Positions 42,992-52,994 of a stretch of 64,000 bases of DNA are shown one piece after another. Positions within the stretch are counted from its first letter, which is position 1. Every line of letters starts with the position of its first letter. This stretch comes from Guptibacillus spartinae (lineage in GTDB: Bacteria > Bacillota > Bacilli > Bacillales > Guptibacillaceae), in assembly GCF_028610625.1 (NCBI RefSeq), contig NZ_JAQQWU010000003.1, positions 124,001-188,000 of the forward strand, given 5' to 3'. The translations under genes were made by a program, and so were the position numbers. A model generated the notes under the pieces. That model had not been told where the DNA came from and did not search any database. It was given only the letters and a program-made list of their open reading frames with translations.

Positions 42992-43450
42992 TTGAAACAG
43001 CCAGGTGGGGTCTTTATTGATGAGTTAGATCGTAACATCATTAAGTTTCTGTCGAAAAATGGGAGGATGTCATTCACTGAAATGGCAAGCAAACTAGAAG
43101 TAACGGAAAAGACGGTTAGAACCAGGTATAACAATATGATTGAGAACGATGTGATCGAGGTAGTTGGAGTGGTTAATCCAATTACGTTAGGCATTAAGAT
43201 GGGCGCGATCGTGCAGTTGAAAGTGGTGCCCCAAGAGATGGATCACGTTATTCAGGAGTTACAGAAAATCCATGTCGTTCGATTCATTACAACGATTTCT
43301 GGTGAGTATCCGCTTTTGGCCCAAATAAATGTGCGTGATTATGAAGAAATCAACGAAACAGTGAAACAAATTCATGCCATTCCTAACGTTACTTCAACGA
43401 ATGTGATGGTGCAGATGGATGTGTTTAAGAATACATTTGAATTTCTGTAA
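42992..43450 (+). CDS. Lrp/AsnC-family transcriptional regulator
   Basis: A 152-residue regulator with an N-terminal winged helix-turn-helix (LDRNIIKFLSKNGRMSFTEM, ASKLEVTEKTVRTRYNNM) and a C-terminal RAM domain (AIVQLKVVPQEM to VQMDVF) that senses amino acids. It starts at TTG after AAAGGCGG. Position between an amidohydrolase and the dpp genes suggests control of peptide or amino-acid use. It has its own terminator. Confidence 0.87.
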   Translation: MKQPGGVFIDELDRNIIKFLSKNGRMSFTEMASKLEVTEKTVRTRYNNMIENDVIEVVGVVNPITLGIKMGAIVQLKVVPQEMDHVIQELQKIHVVRFITTISGEYPLLAQINVRDYEEINETVKQIHAIPNVTSTNVMVQMDVFKNTFEFL

Positions 43451-43474
43451 AAAAAAGCGTTCGCGCTTTTTTTA
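43451..43474 (+). terminator. Terminator after the Lrp-type gene
   Basis: Stem AAAAAAGCG/CGCTTTTTT with the stable loop TTCG, starting directly after the stop, followed by more T. It separates the regulator from dppA. Confidence 0.85.
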
Positions 43475-43541
43475 TAGCATAATTGGTCGGAATATTTCGT
43501 TAAAGTTTAACGCTTCAACTACTAAAAGGGAGAGTGGGCAA

Positions 43542-44390
43542 ATGAAGATTTTCATTTCTGCAGACATGGAGGGCATTTCAGGAGTCGCTACAAATGTGCA
43601 GTTGAAAAAGAATGATGAGTATCAGCGATTTCGGAGACTCATGACGCTGGATGTAAATGCGGCAATTGAAGGGGCATTTAAGGGTGGTGCAACTGAGGTC
43701 GTGGTGGCAGATGGCCATGGGAATATGTCGAACATTCTAGTGGAGGAGCTTGACGAACGGGCAAGGCTTGTGTCAGGGAATAACCGGGTGATGTGTCAGC
43801 TCCAGGGGTTAGATGAAACGTTCGATGGCATCATGTTCGTTGGTCATCACGGGCGAGAAGCAGGATCCGATCGCGCCGTTATTAGTCATACTCTGGCTGG
43901 GATTTGCGTAGGTGAAATGCGGATCAACGGAAAAGTCGTCGGCGAAACCGAAATGAATGCAGGGGCAGCAGGATCATTCCATGTGCCACCCATATTTGTT
44001 TCAGGCGACGATGCGTATGTAGCGGAGGTGAAAGAGACTTTCCCGGACATTGAAGCAGCAGTTGTGAAAACAGGGGTTGATCGCTTTGCAGCAGAGCTTA
44101 TCCCGCCAGCCCGAGCACGAAAGTTGATCAAGGAGAATGCAGAAGCGGCAGTGCGAAAAGCGAGCAACATAAAACCATATCTCGTGGAAAGTCCAATCAC
44201 GTTTGACATTGAATTCAAAGGGCCGCAGCAGGCATTGATGACGACAACGATTCCAACAGTAGAAAAAACCGGTCCAAAATCGATCCGTTTTACGTGTGAT
44301 GACTACATGACAGCCTACAAACAGATGTGGGGATTAGTGATTATCGCCATGTCCGCGACGAATGGCGTTCTCGGTGAAGTGAACGCATAA
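43542..44390 (+). CDS. dppA: D-aminopeptidase DppA (peptidase M55)
   Basis: A 282-residue zinc peptidase that releases D-amino acids such as D-Ala from short peptides and assembles as a decamer in B. subtilis. Metal-ligand motifs are ISADMEGISGV, ADGHGN, GHHGREAG and GETEMNAG. ATG 43542 follows GGGAGAG; a longer reading from 43419 overlaps the terminator and is rejected. It heads the dpp transport operon, as in B. subtilis. Confidence 0.92.
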   Translation: MKIFISADMEGISGVATNVQLKKNDEYQRFRRLMTLDVNAAIEGAFKGGATEVVVADGHGNMSNILVEELDERARLVSGNNRVMCQLQGLDETFDGIMFVGHHGREAGSDRAVISHTLAGICVGEMRINGKVVGETEMNAGAAGSFHVPPIFVSGDDAYVAEVKETFPDIEAAVVKTGVDRFAAELIPPARARKLIKENAEAAVRKASNIKPYLVESPITFDIEFKGPQQALMTTTIPTVEKTGPKSIRFTCDDYMTAYKQMWGLVIIAMSATNGVLGEVNA

Positions 44391-44414
44391 GGGTGAGGGA
44401 AAGGGGAGAGGTAC

Positions 44415-45341
44415 TTGTACATTGTGAAACGAATTTTAACGATGCTTCTGACGATCTGGGTGATCACAACGTTAACGTTTATTATTATGCATTCGATACC
44501 GGGTGATCCGTTTGCGTCTGACGCTGATGTTCTTCCAGAAGAAGTACTTGCAAACATGCGGGCGAAATTTAATTTGGACGAGCCATTACCCGTTCAATAT
44601 GTTCTTTATTTAAAAGACCTGGCTCAATTTGATCTTGGTCCATCCATTCAGTCAGAAACGAGAGATGTTAATACGCTAATTGCCGACGGTTTCCCGGCAT
44701 CTGCAGTACTCGGCTTACAATCCCTTGTAATTGCACTCGTCTTTGGGCTACTGCTTGGGATTATTGCTGCATTGAATCATAACGGAATTCTAGACTATGC
44801 ATCAATGGGTTTTGCTATTCTAGGTATTTCGATTCCAAGCTTTATTCTCGCTCCGTTACTGATCAATTATTTTGCGGTCGATTGGGGGATGTTCCCGGTT
44901 GCTTCATGGGGAACGTGGCAACATACAATTCTTCCATCCGTTGCCCTGGCTACAGCGCCACTCGCGATTGTGGCACGGTTTATGCGATCAAGCATGCTGG
45001 AAGTGATGAATCAAAATTATATTAAAACAGCTGATGCGAAAGGGTTGGCGATAACTGGCATTGTGATTAAGCATGGAATTCGAAACGCGCTTATCCCAGT
45101 TATTTCGTTTATTGGTCCGCTGGCTGCGTTCTTACTAACAGGGACATTTGTTATCGAGAAAATTTTCGCGATACCAGGAATCGGTAAATATTTCGTTGAC
45201 AGCATCTTTAACAGAGATTTCCCAGTTATTCTTGGAACAACTATTTTCTTCAGTACGATTTTGATTGTGACATTGTTTCTTGTCGACATCTCGTATCGAA
45301 TTGTGGATCCAAGAATTAAATTAAGCAGCAAGGGGGAGTAA
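44415..45341 (+). CDS. dppB: Dipeptide/oligopeptide ABC permease (DppB-like)
   Basis: A 308-residue inner-membrane permease with six membrane segments. The family start YIVKRILTMLLTIWVITTLT, HSIPGDPF, and the EAA-type loop (AKGLAITGIVIKHGIRNALIP) are present. It starts with TTG 44415 after GGGGAGAGG. It forms the channel with DppC. One base separates it from dppC. Confidence 0.9.
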   Translation: MYIVKRILTMLLTIWVITTLTFIIMHSIPGDPFASDADVLPEEVLANMRAKFNLDEPLPVQYVLYLKDLAQFDLGPSIQSETRDVNTLIADGFPASAVLGLQSLVIALVFGLLLGIIAALNHNGILDYASMGFAILGISIPSFILAPLLINYFAVDWGMFPVASWGTWQHTILPSVALATAPLAIVARFMRSSMLEVMNQNYIKTADAKGLAITGIVIKHGIRNALIPVISFIGPLAAFLLTGTFVIEKIFAIPGIGKYFVDSIFNRDFPVILGTTIFFSTILIVTLFLVDISYRIVDPRIKLSSKGE

Positions 45342-45342
45342 C

Positions 45343-46284
45343 ATGATCGAACAAAAGAGTGATACGCTATTCCGTCCCGTTGATCGGAGTAGGTTCGAGA
45401 ACGAGAAAATTGTTCGACCGAGCATCAGTCAATGGAAAGATACAACAATGAAGATCCTTAAGAATAAGCTTGCCATACTTGGCCTTATTCTTCTTATTAT
45501 CATTTCCATACTTGCTATTATCGGACCACATCTAGTCCCATTCAACTACTCGGATCAGAATCTGTCTGGTAAAAACCTTGCGCCGAATGGTGAGCATTGG
45601 TTTGGTACCGACTCGCTCGGAAGAGATATGTGGGCGAGGACATGGTATGGTGCGAGAATTTCCTTGACGATTGGCCTCGCGGCAGCCGCTATCGATTTAA
45701 TTCTTGGTCTTCTAGTAGGTGGGATTTCTGGATACATGGCCGGTCGCGGAAAATTCGGTGATCGCGTAGATGGCTTTCTCATGCGCATCGTAGAAATATT
45801 ATACGGCATTCCTTATTTACTTGTTGTCATCCTTCTACTTGTTGTGATGAAGCCTGGACTTTGGACGATTATTATTGCGCTATCAATTACAGGATGGGTT
45901 GGCATGGCACGGATCGTAAGGGGACAAATTCTTCAACTTAAAGAACAGGAATATGTTGCTGCAGCGGAAAAACTCGGGACACCTCACCGTAGGATTATCT
46001 GGCGCCATTTATTCCCGAATATGATCGGAATTATTATTGTAAATCTTACTTTTACGATACCTCAGGCCATTTTCGCAGAATCCTTCTTAAGCTTTATCGG
46101 GCTAGGCGTTCAAGCACCGATTGCAAGTTGGGGAACGATGGCAAATGATGCACTCGGTGTTATTTTAACAGGTCAGTGGTGGAGGCTTTTCTTCCCAGGA
46201 TTCATGATTTCTTTAACGATGTTTGCCTTTAATGTATTTGGAGATGGCCTTCAAGATGCGCTAGATCCACAGTCAAAGCAGTAA
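45343..46284 (+). CDS. dppC: Dipeptide/oligopeptide ABC permease (DppC-like)
   Basis: A 313-residue permease with an N-terminal cytoplasmic segment, six membrane helices, the HWFGTDSLGRDMWARTWYGA motif of DppC/OppC proteins, and the EAA loop AAEKLGTPHRRIIWRHLFPN. It pairs with DppB. GGGGGAG precedes the ATG. Confidence 0.92.
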   Translation: MIEQKSDTLFRPVDRSRFENEKIVRPSISQWKDTTMKILKNKLAILGLILLIIISILAIIGPHLVPFNYSDQNLSGKNLAPNGEHWFGTDSLGRDMWARTWYGARISLTIGLAAAAIDLILGLLVGGISGYMAGRGKFGDRVDGFLMRIVEILYGIPYLLVVILLLVVMKPGLWTIIIALSITGWVGMARIVRGQILQLKEQEYVAAAEKLGTPHRRIIWRHLFPNMIGIIIVNLTFTIPQAIFAESFLSFIGLGVQAPIASWGTMANDALGVILTGQWWRLFFPGFMISLTMFAFNVFGDGLQDALDPQSKQ

Positions 46285-46296
46285 GGAGGAAAAAGA

Positions 46297-47319
46297 GTGA
46301 GTCGATTACTAGAGGTCAATGATTTAAAAGTATCGTTTAAAACATATGGCGGAGAAGTAAAGGCAGTACGAGGAGTTGATTTTCACATTGATCAGGGTGA
46401 GGTTCTTGCGATCGTTGGTGAGAGTGGTTGCGGTAAGAGCGTGACGGCTCAATCCATTATGGGACTGCTTCCGAAGAAGGTAAGCATGATCAAAGGGGGG
46501 AGCGTGACGTTTAATGGTGAAGAAATTCTCGGACTTCCAAAGAAAAAGATGCAAAAGCTAAAAGGGTCAGAGATCGGGTTGATTTCACAGGATCCGATGA
46601 CGTCCCTCAACCCAACGATGAGAATCGGTAGTCAGATTGCTGAAGCGATTAAGAAGCATACAAACTACTCGAAAAGTCAGGTCTATGCAAGAGTCATTGA
46701 ACTTCTTCATCTCGTCGGCATTCCAAATCCAGAAAAACGCTACAAGCAGTATCCACACGAGTTGAGTGGGGGGATGCGCCAGCGGGTGTTAATTGCGATG
46801 GCTTTATCCTGTGAGCCGAAGCTCTTGATTGCGGATGAGCCTACGACAGCACTGGACGTCACGATTCAGGCGCAAATTCTAGATTTATTGAAAGACATCC
46901 AGAAGCGACTTGATACCTCTATTATTTTGATTACCCATGATCTCGGTGTCGTGGCCGAAGTTGCTCAGCGTGTAGCCGTCATGTATGCAGGTGTCGTAAT
47001 TGAAAGTGGCGAAGTGGAAGAAATTTTTGAAGCACCCAAACATCCCTATACGTGGGGATTACTCCATTCGGTACCGAAATATGAGAAAGGAAACCACGAG
47101 AAAAGTCGTCTCGTACCAATTGAAGGGTCCCCGCCAGATTTATTTGCGCCACCAGTCGGATGCCCATTTGCCGCACGGTGTGAGTATGCGATGGAGATTT
47201 GCGTTGACCAGATGCCTGACGTAACGAAAAGCTCCCCAACTCATTCCGCGAGATGTTGGCTAAATGATTCCCAAGCACCAAGCGTCAAAGACTTTGTAGC
47301 TGCAGGAGGTGAGAGATGA
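46297..47319 (+). CDS. dppD: Peptide ABC importer ATPase (DppD-like)
   Basis: A 340-residue ATPase: Walker [17 protein letters not shown], signature [16 protein letters not shown], Walker [14 protein letters not shown]-loop [10 protein letters not shown]. The C-terminal oligopeptide-transporter extension includes the four-Cys region ([19 protein letters not shown]) that binds an iron-sulfur cluster in some members. GTG start after AAGGAGG. It overlaps dppF by 4 bases. Confidence 0.92.
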   Translation: MSRLLEVNDLKVSFKTYGGEVKAVRGVDFHIDQGEVLAIVGESGCGKSVTAQSIMGLLPKKVSMIKGGSVTFNGEEILGLPKKKMQKLKGSEIGLISQDPMTSLNPTMRIGSQIAEAIKKHTNYSKSQVYARVIELLHLVGIPNPEKRYKQYPHELSGGMRQRVLIAMALSCEPKLLIADEPTTALDVTIQAQILDLLKDIQKRLDTSIILITHDLGVVAEVAQRVAVMYAGVVIESGEVEEIFEAPKHPYTWGLLHSVPKYEKGNHEKSRLVPIEGSPPDLFAPPVGCPFAARCEYAMEICVDQMPDVTKSSPTHSARCWLNDSQAPSVKDFVAAGGER

Positions 47320-48314
47320 TGAGTGAGCCATTAGTTGAAGTACAAAAAGTTAAAAAGTATTTTAACGTAGGGCGAAATGAAGCCGTAAAAGCAGTAGATG
47401 ATATTTCATTTTTCATTAACAAGGGGGAAACGTTCGGTCTTGTAGGTGAAAGTGGTAGTGGAAAGTCGACGCTAGGCAGAACCATCGTCGGTCTCCACCA
47501 AGCAACAGATGGGCGGATTGTCTTCGGTGGAAAAGAGACAACCTCTCTAAAAGGAAAGGAAGCGAGAGAGTTAAATCGAACGATGCAAATGATTTTTCAG
47601 GACCCACACGCATCGTTAAATCCACGGATGAGAATCATCGACATTATTGCGGAAGGCATCGATGCGCATGGCCTTTTAAAAGGAAAAGAGAGGAAAGAGC
47701 GAGTTTATGAGCTTTTGAAAAAGGTAGGTCTCGATGCCGAGCATGCAAGACGTTATCCACATGAATTTAGTGGCGGTCAGCGACAGCGGATCGGGATCGC
47801 CAGGGCACTTGCAGTCAATCCAGATTTTATCGTAGCGGATGAGCCCATTTCTGCGCTGGACGTATCAATTCAGGCGCAAATTGTGAACTTATTAGAGGAT
47901 TTAAAAGAAGAGGAAGGTCTCACCTACCTTTTTATCGCGCACGATCTTGGGATGGTCAAGCATATCAGTGATCGAATCGGCGTCATGTATCTTGGTCAAC
48001 TTGTCGAGTTAACGGATAGCGAGTCATTGTTTGATGATCCGCTTCATCCTTACACGCAAGCGCTACTTTCAGCTATTCCGATACCCAATCCAAAAGAAGC
48101 GTCTACGAGAGAGCGGATTGTGCTAGAAGGTGATTTACCAAGTCCGATCACCCCACCTTCTGGATGCCGATTCCGTACAAGGTGTGCGCATGCGATGGAT
48201 ATTTGCAGCAAAGAAGTACCGGAGTGGAAAGAAGCAAGAGAAAACCATTGGGTTGCCTGTCATCTTTTTAATGAAACTAAAGGGGGAAAAGAGTATGAAA
48301 AAAATCATTTATAG
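47316..48314 (+). CDS. dppF: Peptide ABC importer ATPase (DppF-like)
   Basis: A 332-residue partner ATPase: Walker A GESGSGKSTLGRTIVG, MQMIFQDPHASLNPRMRI, signature EFSGGQRQRIGIARALA, Walker B FIVADEPISALD, and the C-terminal PSGCRFRTRCAHAMDICSK extension. The gene overlaps the binding-protein start by 20 bases. Confidence 0.92.
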   Translation: MMSEPLVEVQKVKKYFNVGRNEAVKAVDDISFFINKGETFGLVGESGSGKSTLGRTIVGLHQATDGRIVFGGKETTSLKGKEARELNRTMQMIFQDPHASLNPRMRIIDIIAEGIDAHGLLKGKERKERVYELLKKVGLDAEHARRYPHEFSGGQRQRIGIARALAVNPDFIVADEPISALDVSIQAQIVNLLEDLKEEEGLTYLFIAHDLGMVKHISDRIGVMYLGQLVELTDSESLFDDPLHPYTQALLSAIPIPNPKEASTRERIVLEGDLPSPITPPSGCRFRTRCAHAMDICSKEVPEWKEARENHWVACHLFNETKGGKEYEKNHL

Positions 48315-49896
48315 TTTGTTGATGGTCTTAACCGTCATTCCATTTCTTGCAGCATGTGGTGGCGGTGAAGAGTCGTCAGGTGACGGGAATTCGAGTCAAG
48401 AAATCACAGTGAATGCGACGAGTGAGCCACCATCTCTCGATCCAGCACTGGCGACAGATACGACATCAGGGTGGGTCATCGATCATCTATTTGAAGGGCT
48501 GTATCGAAAGAACAAAAGTGGTGAAATTGAACCAGCGATTGCAGAAGAGACAGAGGTGTCTGAAGATAAGCGAACGTACACGTTTACATTGAGAGATGCG
48601 AAGTGGTCGAACGGAGATCCCGTCACAGCTGGTGATTTTGAATACGCGTGGAAACGTATTTTGAACCCTGAAACTGGAAGCTCGTTTGCATTCTATCTCT
48701 ACTACTTGAAAGGTGCAGAAGCGTATAACAAAGGCGACGGATCAGTTGAAGATGTGGGCGTAACAGCCGTGGACGATAAGACGTTAAAACTAGAATTGAA
48801 AGAGCCGACTGGATTTATCGAAAAGCTCCTTTCATTCTGGAGTTATTATCCTGTAAATCAGTCCGTGGTGGAAGAGAATGAGAACTGGGCAGCTGAAGCA
48901 GATGGTCTTGTAAGTAACGGTGCATATGCAATGAATACTTGGGAGCATGATAATGAGCTGTCTGTTACGAAGAATGATGAGTACTGGGATAAGGACAACA
49001 TCAACATGGAGAAAATCACATGGAAAATGGTGAATGATGCAACAACATACTACCAAATGTATAAATCAGGTGAGCTTGACATGATTCATACACTTCCAAT
49101 TGATGTGATTTCATCTGAAAAGGATAGTGAAGACTTTAAAATCAAACCGTATTTCGGAACATACATGTACATGTTTAACGTAGATAAAGAACCTTTTACA
49201 AATCCTAAGGTTCGTAAAGCATTCGCGATGGCGATTGATCGTGAATCGATTACTGAGGAAATTGCTCAAGGTGGGGAAACGCCAGCTTATGCCTTCGTAC
49301 CAAAAGGTGTTGATACGCCTAACGGTGATTTTCGTGAACAAAAAGAGAACTATTTCGATGAAGACTATGAAGATGCGAAACAATTGATTGAAGAAGCGAA
49401 GGAAGAAGAAGGATGGGATGAGCTTCCTTCAGTAGAGCTTATGTATAATACGTCAGACAACCATAAGAAAATCGCTGAGGGTGTGCAGGAAATGCTGAAG
49501 CAAAACCTTGGTGTTAACGTGACGTTAAATAACCAGGAATGGAAAACGTACCTTGATACTACGAAGCAGGGGAACTTCCAGATGGCGCGTATGGGGTGGA
49601 TTGGTGTCTACGTCGATCCAACGCCAATTCTAGATTATTATCTCGGAGATAGCCCGAACAACAGAACAAACTGGGTGAATGAAAAATATGATTCTCTTAT
49701 GGCGGAATCGAAGGAAGTTCAGGATGAAGAAGAGCGTATGAAGATTTTGCATGAAGCAGAGGATGTGCTAATGGAAGATATGCCGTTTATGCCTGTCTAT
49801 CATTATTCTCAGAACTTTTTAACATCTACTGATTTTGAAGGCATTGTTTATCCTGTCAACCGCTACCCAGACCTCCGTTTTGCAGAAAGGAAATAG
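48295..49896 (+). CDS. dppE: Peptide-binding lipoprotein (DppE/OppA-like)
   Basis: A 533-residue extracellular solute-binding protein, family 5. It has a lipoprotein signal (KKIIYSLLMVLTVIPFLAAC, Cys at residue 21), a Gly/Ser/Glu-rich linker, the NATSEPPSLDPALATDT start of the fold and KVRKAFAMAIDRESI. ATG 48295 is the only start that gives a signal peptide; an in-frame start far upstream at 48130 lies in dppF. AAGGGGG precedes it. It is the last transporter subunit of the operon. Confidence 0.92.
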   Translation: MKKIIYSLLMVLTVIPFLAACGGGEESSGDGNSSQEITVNATSEPPSLDPALATDTTSGWVIDHLFEGLYRKNKSGEIEPAIAEETEVSEDKRTYTFTLRDAKWSNGDPVTAGDFEYAWKRILNPETGSSFAFYLYYLKGAEAYNKGDGSVEDVGVTAVDDKTLKLELKEPTGFIEKLLSFWSYYPVNQSVVEENENWAAEADGLVSNGAYAMNTWEHDNELSVTKNDEYWDKDNINMEKITWKMVNDATTYYQMYKSGELDMIHTLPIDVISSEKDSEDFKIKPYFGTYMYMFNVDKEPFTNPKVRKAFAMAIDRESITEEIAQGGETPAYAFVPKGVDTPNGDFREQKENYFDEDYEDAKQLIEEAKEEEGWDELPSVELMYNTSDNHKKIAEGVQEMLKQNLGVNVTLNNQEWKTYLDTTKQGNFQMARMGWIGVYVDPTPILDYYLGDSPNNRTNWVNEKYDSLMAESKEVQDEEERMKILHEAEDVLMEDMPFMPVYHYSQNFLTSTDFEGIVYPVNRYPDLRFAERK

Positions 49897-49902
49897 AGAG
49901 GT

Positions 49903-49948
49903 AAGCCCCAGGAAGATCTGCTTTAAGAGCGGGTCTTCCTTTAGGCTT
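49903..49948 (+). terminator. Hairpin after the peptide-binding protein gene
   Basis: Paired blocks AAGCC/GGCTT outside and AGGAAGA/TCTTCCT inside form an interrupted stem just after the stop. The T tract is short, so it may be a partial terminator that lowers expression of the next genes. Confidence 0.5.
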
Positions 49949-49967
49949 ATGAAAGGGGACGTTTGGA

Positions 49968-50336
49968 ATGTGGAAGTTTATTATATCGTTGATTCTTTCG
50001 GCGATTTGTTCGGTAGTTCTTTGGGGATCTGATGGAATTGGTACCCTGAAATTAGTGAATGAGGCTTTTTATTGGGGAATTATTGGGCTTACCTCCGGGG
50101 CTTTTCTTCTTATTCTTCGAACTGGATTTCTCGGATTATTGTTTGAAGGGTTTTACAAGATTCAGAGTTTGGTTACGCCACGTTCGCGTGCGATGCAGCG
50201 TGTAGATGATCAATTGAAAGAGGATCGTGGTTTTCAATTTTGGAAAGAGCGGGTGATGAGAGCAGGGATTACGGTATGCTTCGGCATTGGAGCTGGCCTC
50301 AGTCTGCTTTCGTTTGCAGGAGTTCTAATGATGTAA
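49968..50336 (+). CDS. DUF3899-like membrane protein, 122 aa
   Basis: A small membrane protein with hydrophobic segments near residues 3-20, 33-60 and 97-120 and a basic cytoplasmic loop (RSRAMQRVDDQLKEDRGFQF). The arrangement and the WKERV motif fit the DUF3899 family of Bacilli. Function is unknown. It is located between the peptide transporter and an S9 peptidase and probably co-transcribed with the latter. Confidence 0.65.
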   Translation: MWKFIISLILSAICSVVLWGSDGIGTLKLVNEAFYWGIIGLTSGAFLLILRTGFLGLLFEGFYKIQSLVTPRSRAMQRVDDQLKEDRGFQFWKERVMRAGITVCFGIGAGLSLLSFAGVLMM

Positions 50337-50370
50337 GAGGAGTTTGAAGAAAAGAAAGGAAGTGTCGATC

Positions 50371-52377
50371 ATGGAAGTGAAAATGGATAAGAAGCAAGAT
50401 GTGATGAGCGAGGAATCGTTGTATGAAGTAACGTTTGTGGGAGATCCACAGCTCTCGCCAAAGGGAGATTTCGTAGTTTATGTTAAAAAAGTGATTACAG
50501 AGAAAAAAGAGTATGCGTCAAACCTGGTCCTGGTCAACCGTAATACTGGTATTGAGCACGATTGGACTGCTGCGTCTGGCGAGTACAAAGATCATTCTCC
50601 ACGATGGTCACCGGACGGAAAGACGATCGCTTTCGTATCAGACCGTTCTGGTGAGAAGCAGATCTGGTTGATTTCGACAGATGGAGGAGAAGCGAGACAG
50701 TTGACAGCCCTGAAGAAGGGAGCTTCGGCACCTGTGTGGAAGCCAGATGGATCTTCGCTCCTCGTGTTAAGTAAAGATGGAGAAGCTGAGGCTGACGAAG
50801 AAAAGAGCGCAGGTAAAAAGCCGCTTGTTGTGACTGATTTACGTTATAAAGCAGATGGACAGGGGTTCCTTGATGCATCTCATTTGCAGGTTGTTCAGGT
50901 AGATGTGACGACAGGCTCTGGAAATGTGACATGGTTAACAGATGCACCTTTTGATCATTCATTTCCAGCTTGGGCACCCGATGGAAAACAAGTTGCCTAT
51001 GTTCAAAGCCGGTACGAAGAGCAGGGGTCATATATGCGATCGGATCTTTATGTTCAGCAGATTGAAGGGAGTGAGCCAGAGCGTTTAAATGAAGATGGAG
51101 GAAGCTTTATGGCGCCGAACTGGTCCCCTGATGGGGAAAGCCTCTCCTTCATCGGTCATGATTTTGTACATGAAGGAGCAACGTTAAATAAAGTTTGGAC
51201 GGTCGATCTCGCAACGAAGACGTTTCGTTGTTTAACAGAGAACGTTGACCTCGAGTGTACCGACGTCTTAATTTCTGATTTGCACTGGGGGAATGCCCTT
51301 GCGGGAGCTCAGTGGAATTCGGATAGTTCTGGGCTGTACTTTCTCGCAAGTGAGAAAGGCAACACAGGAATTTACTACACAGACCAGAATGAAGGGATTC
51401 GACGAATAACGGGCGGTGACAGGCACCACTACGCTCTACACTACAACGCGAAGGCGGACGAAGCGGTGGTTGCGATTAGTGACCCTGAAAGCATCGGGGA
51501 TATTTATACTGTGACGTTTAAGGAAGACGACGTGCAGGAGGTGCAAGTATCGGACGGTAACACTGAATTCCATCAGAAATATACGGTTTCGTCGCCTGAA
51601 AAATTTACATACTCTGGGAAGGATGGGCTAACTGTTCAAGGGTGGATGATGAAGCCGGTAGGTTTTGAAGAAGGAAAGCAATATCCGATGATTCTCGAGA
51701 TTCACGGAGGCCCCCATATGATGTATGGGCATTCGTTTATGCATGAATTTCAAATTCTTGCTGCGAAAGGATATGCTGTGTTGTTTACCAATCCTCGCGG
51801 TAGTCACGGCTATGGGCAAGAATTTGTGAATGGATGTCGCGGTGACTATGGTGGTGGAGATTTTGAAGATCTAATGGCTGGAGTCGACATTGCAATTGAA
51901 AAATTTTCCTTTATAGATGCAGAGAGGCTTTTTGTAACAGGTGGGAGCTATGGAGGCTTTATGACGAACTGGATCGTTGGTAAGACGGATCGATTTAATG
52001 CAGCCGTCACGCAACGGTCAATTTCAAACTGGCAGAGCTTTTATGGGGTCAGTGATATTGGATACTTTTTCACAAAGTGGGAAGTCGGCAGTGATTTAGA
52101 TGAGAATCCTGATAAGCTATGGCATCACTCACCATTAAAGTATGTAGATCATATCCAAACACCACTGCTGATCCTTCATAGTGAAAAGGATTACCGCTGC
52201 CCCATCGAGCAAAGTGAACAGCTGTATATCGCGTTAAAACATCGAGGGAAAAAGACAACATTTGTCAGATTTCCAGATTCAGACCACAATTTATCCCGAA
52301 GTGGCCATCCAGAGCTTCGTGTTGAGCGGTTGAAGCATCTTGCTGGCTGGTTTGAACAGCATTCTGGAGGGTGCTAA
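50371..52377 (+). CDS. S9 family prolyl-oligopeptidase-like serine peptidase
   Basis: A 668-residue enzyme with an N-terminal beta-propeller of TolB-like WSPDGK repeats and a C-terminal alpha/beta hydrolase. The catalytic Ser lies in VTGGSYGGFMTNW, the Asp in ILHSEKDYRCPIEQSE and the His in FPDSDHNLSRSG. It resembles acylaminoacyl-peptidases and cuts short peptides in the cytoplasm. ATG 50371 is chosen over TTG 50344 because GAAAGGAAG precedes it. Its place after the peptide importer suggests that it degrades imported peptides. Confidence 0.88.
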   Translation: MEVKMDKKQDVMSEESLYEVTFVGDPQLSPKGDFVVYVKKVITEKKEYASNLVLVNRNTGIEHDWTAASGEYKDHSPRWSPDGKTIAFVSDRSGEKQIWLISTDGGEARQLTALKKGASAPVWKPDGSSLLVLSKDGEAEADEEKSAGKKPLVVTDLRYKADGQGFLDASHLQVVQVDVTTGSGNVTWLTDAPFDHSFPAWAPDGKQVAYVQSRYEEQGSYMRSDLYVQQIEGSEPERLNEDGGSFMAPNWSPDGESLSFIGHDFVHEGATLNKVWTVDLATKTFRCLTENVDLECTDVLISDLHWGNALAGAQWNSDSSGLYFLASEKGNTGIYYTDQNEGIRRITGGDRHHYALHYNAKADEAVVAISDPESIGDIYTVTFKEDDVQEVQVSDGNTEFHQKYTVSSPEKFTYSGKDGLTVQGWMMKPVGFEEGKQYPMILEIHGGPHMMYGHSFMHEFQILAAKGYAVLFTNPRGSHGYGQEFVNGCRGDYGGGDFEDLMAGVDIAIEKFSFIDAERLFVTGGSYGGFMTNWIVGKTDRFNAAVTQRSISNWQSFYGVSDIGYFFTKWEVGSDLDENPDKLWHHSPLKYVDHIQTPLLILHSEKDYRCPIEQSEQLYIALKHRGKKTTFVRFPDSDHNLSRSGHPELRVERLKHLAGWFEQHSGGC

Positions 52378-52379
52378 AT

Positions 52380-52994
52380 ATGAAGAGACTCCTACTAACA
52401 GGTTTCCAACCTTTTTTATCTCATCCAATTAATCCTACTGAAACGATTGCAAAAGGGTTGGATTCACAGGTAATCGGTGACTTTAACGTATCAGGTAGAG
52501 TGCTTCCGGTTGAATTTGGTCGAGCTTCAGAAGAGCTTTTTGCGCATGTAGAGGATATTGAACCTGACGTTGTATTGTTGCTTGGATTAGCAGCAGGTCG
52601 CAAGAAGATTACTCCCGAGCGTATTGCGATCAACGTCAATGATGGTGTGAAAGATAATGCTGGTAAGACTCCTGTAGATGAACCAATTGAAATAGACGGC
52701 GAGAATGGTTTATTTAGTACTTTGCCAATTCGTGAGATGGTAGATTCCCTTCATAAAAAAGGAATCCCAGCTTCTATTTCAAATTCTGCAGGCACCTATC
52801 TTTGTAATTACGTGATGTATCAAATGCTTCATTACATTAAAAAGAATGATTTTAAAATGAAGGCTGGGTTTGTTCATTTGCCACCTTCTTTTGAACTGGT
52901 GCTGAAGGAGCCTGAACTTACTGGGTGGCCCATGCAAACTCTTTTTGATGGTGTGAAAGAAATGATTTTATCGGTGGGAGGAGGATACGAATGA
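52380..52994 (+). CDS. pcp: Pyroglutamyl-peptidase I (peptidase C15)
   Basis: A 204-residue cysteine peptidase that removes N-terminal pyroglutamate. The opening LLTGFQPFLSHPINPTE, the LGLAAGRKKITPERIAIN region with the active-site Glu, the Cys in NSAGTYLCNYVMYQML and the His in GFVHLPPS are all seen. ATG 52380 is spaced 9 bases from GGAGG; GTG 52371 overlaps it. It ends within the start of the next gene (4-base overlap). Confidence 0.9.
   Translation: MKRLLLTGFQPFLSHPINPTETIAKGLDSQVIGDFNVSGRVLPVEFGRASEELFAHVEDIEPDVVLLLGLAAGRKKITPERIAINVNDGVKDNAGKTPVDEPIEIDGENGLFSTLPIREMVDSLHKKGIPASISNSAGTYLCNYVMYQMLHYIKKNDFKMKAGFVHLPPSFELVLKEPELTGWPMQTLFDGVKEMILSVGGGYE

Noticed and set aside
43419-43541. 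N-terminal extension of DppA
   Set aside because: The extension crosses a clear terminator and adds residues foreign to the M55 family; ATG 43542 has a good ribosome site.
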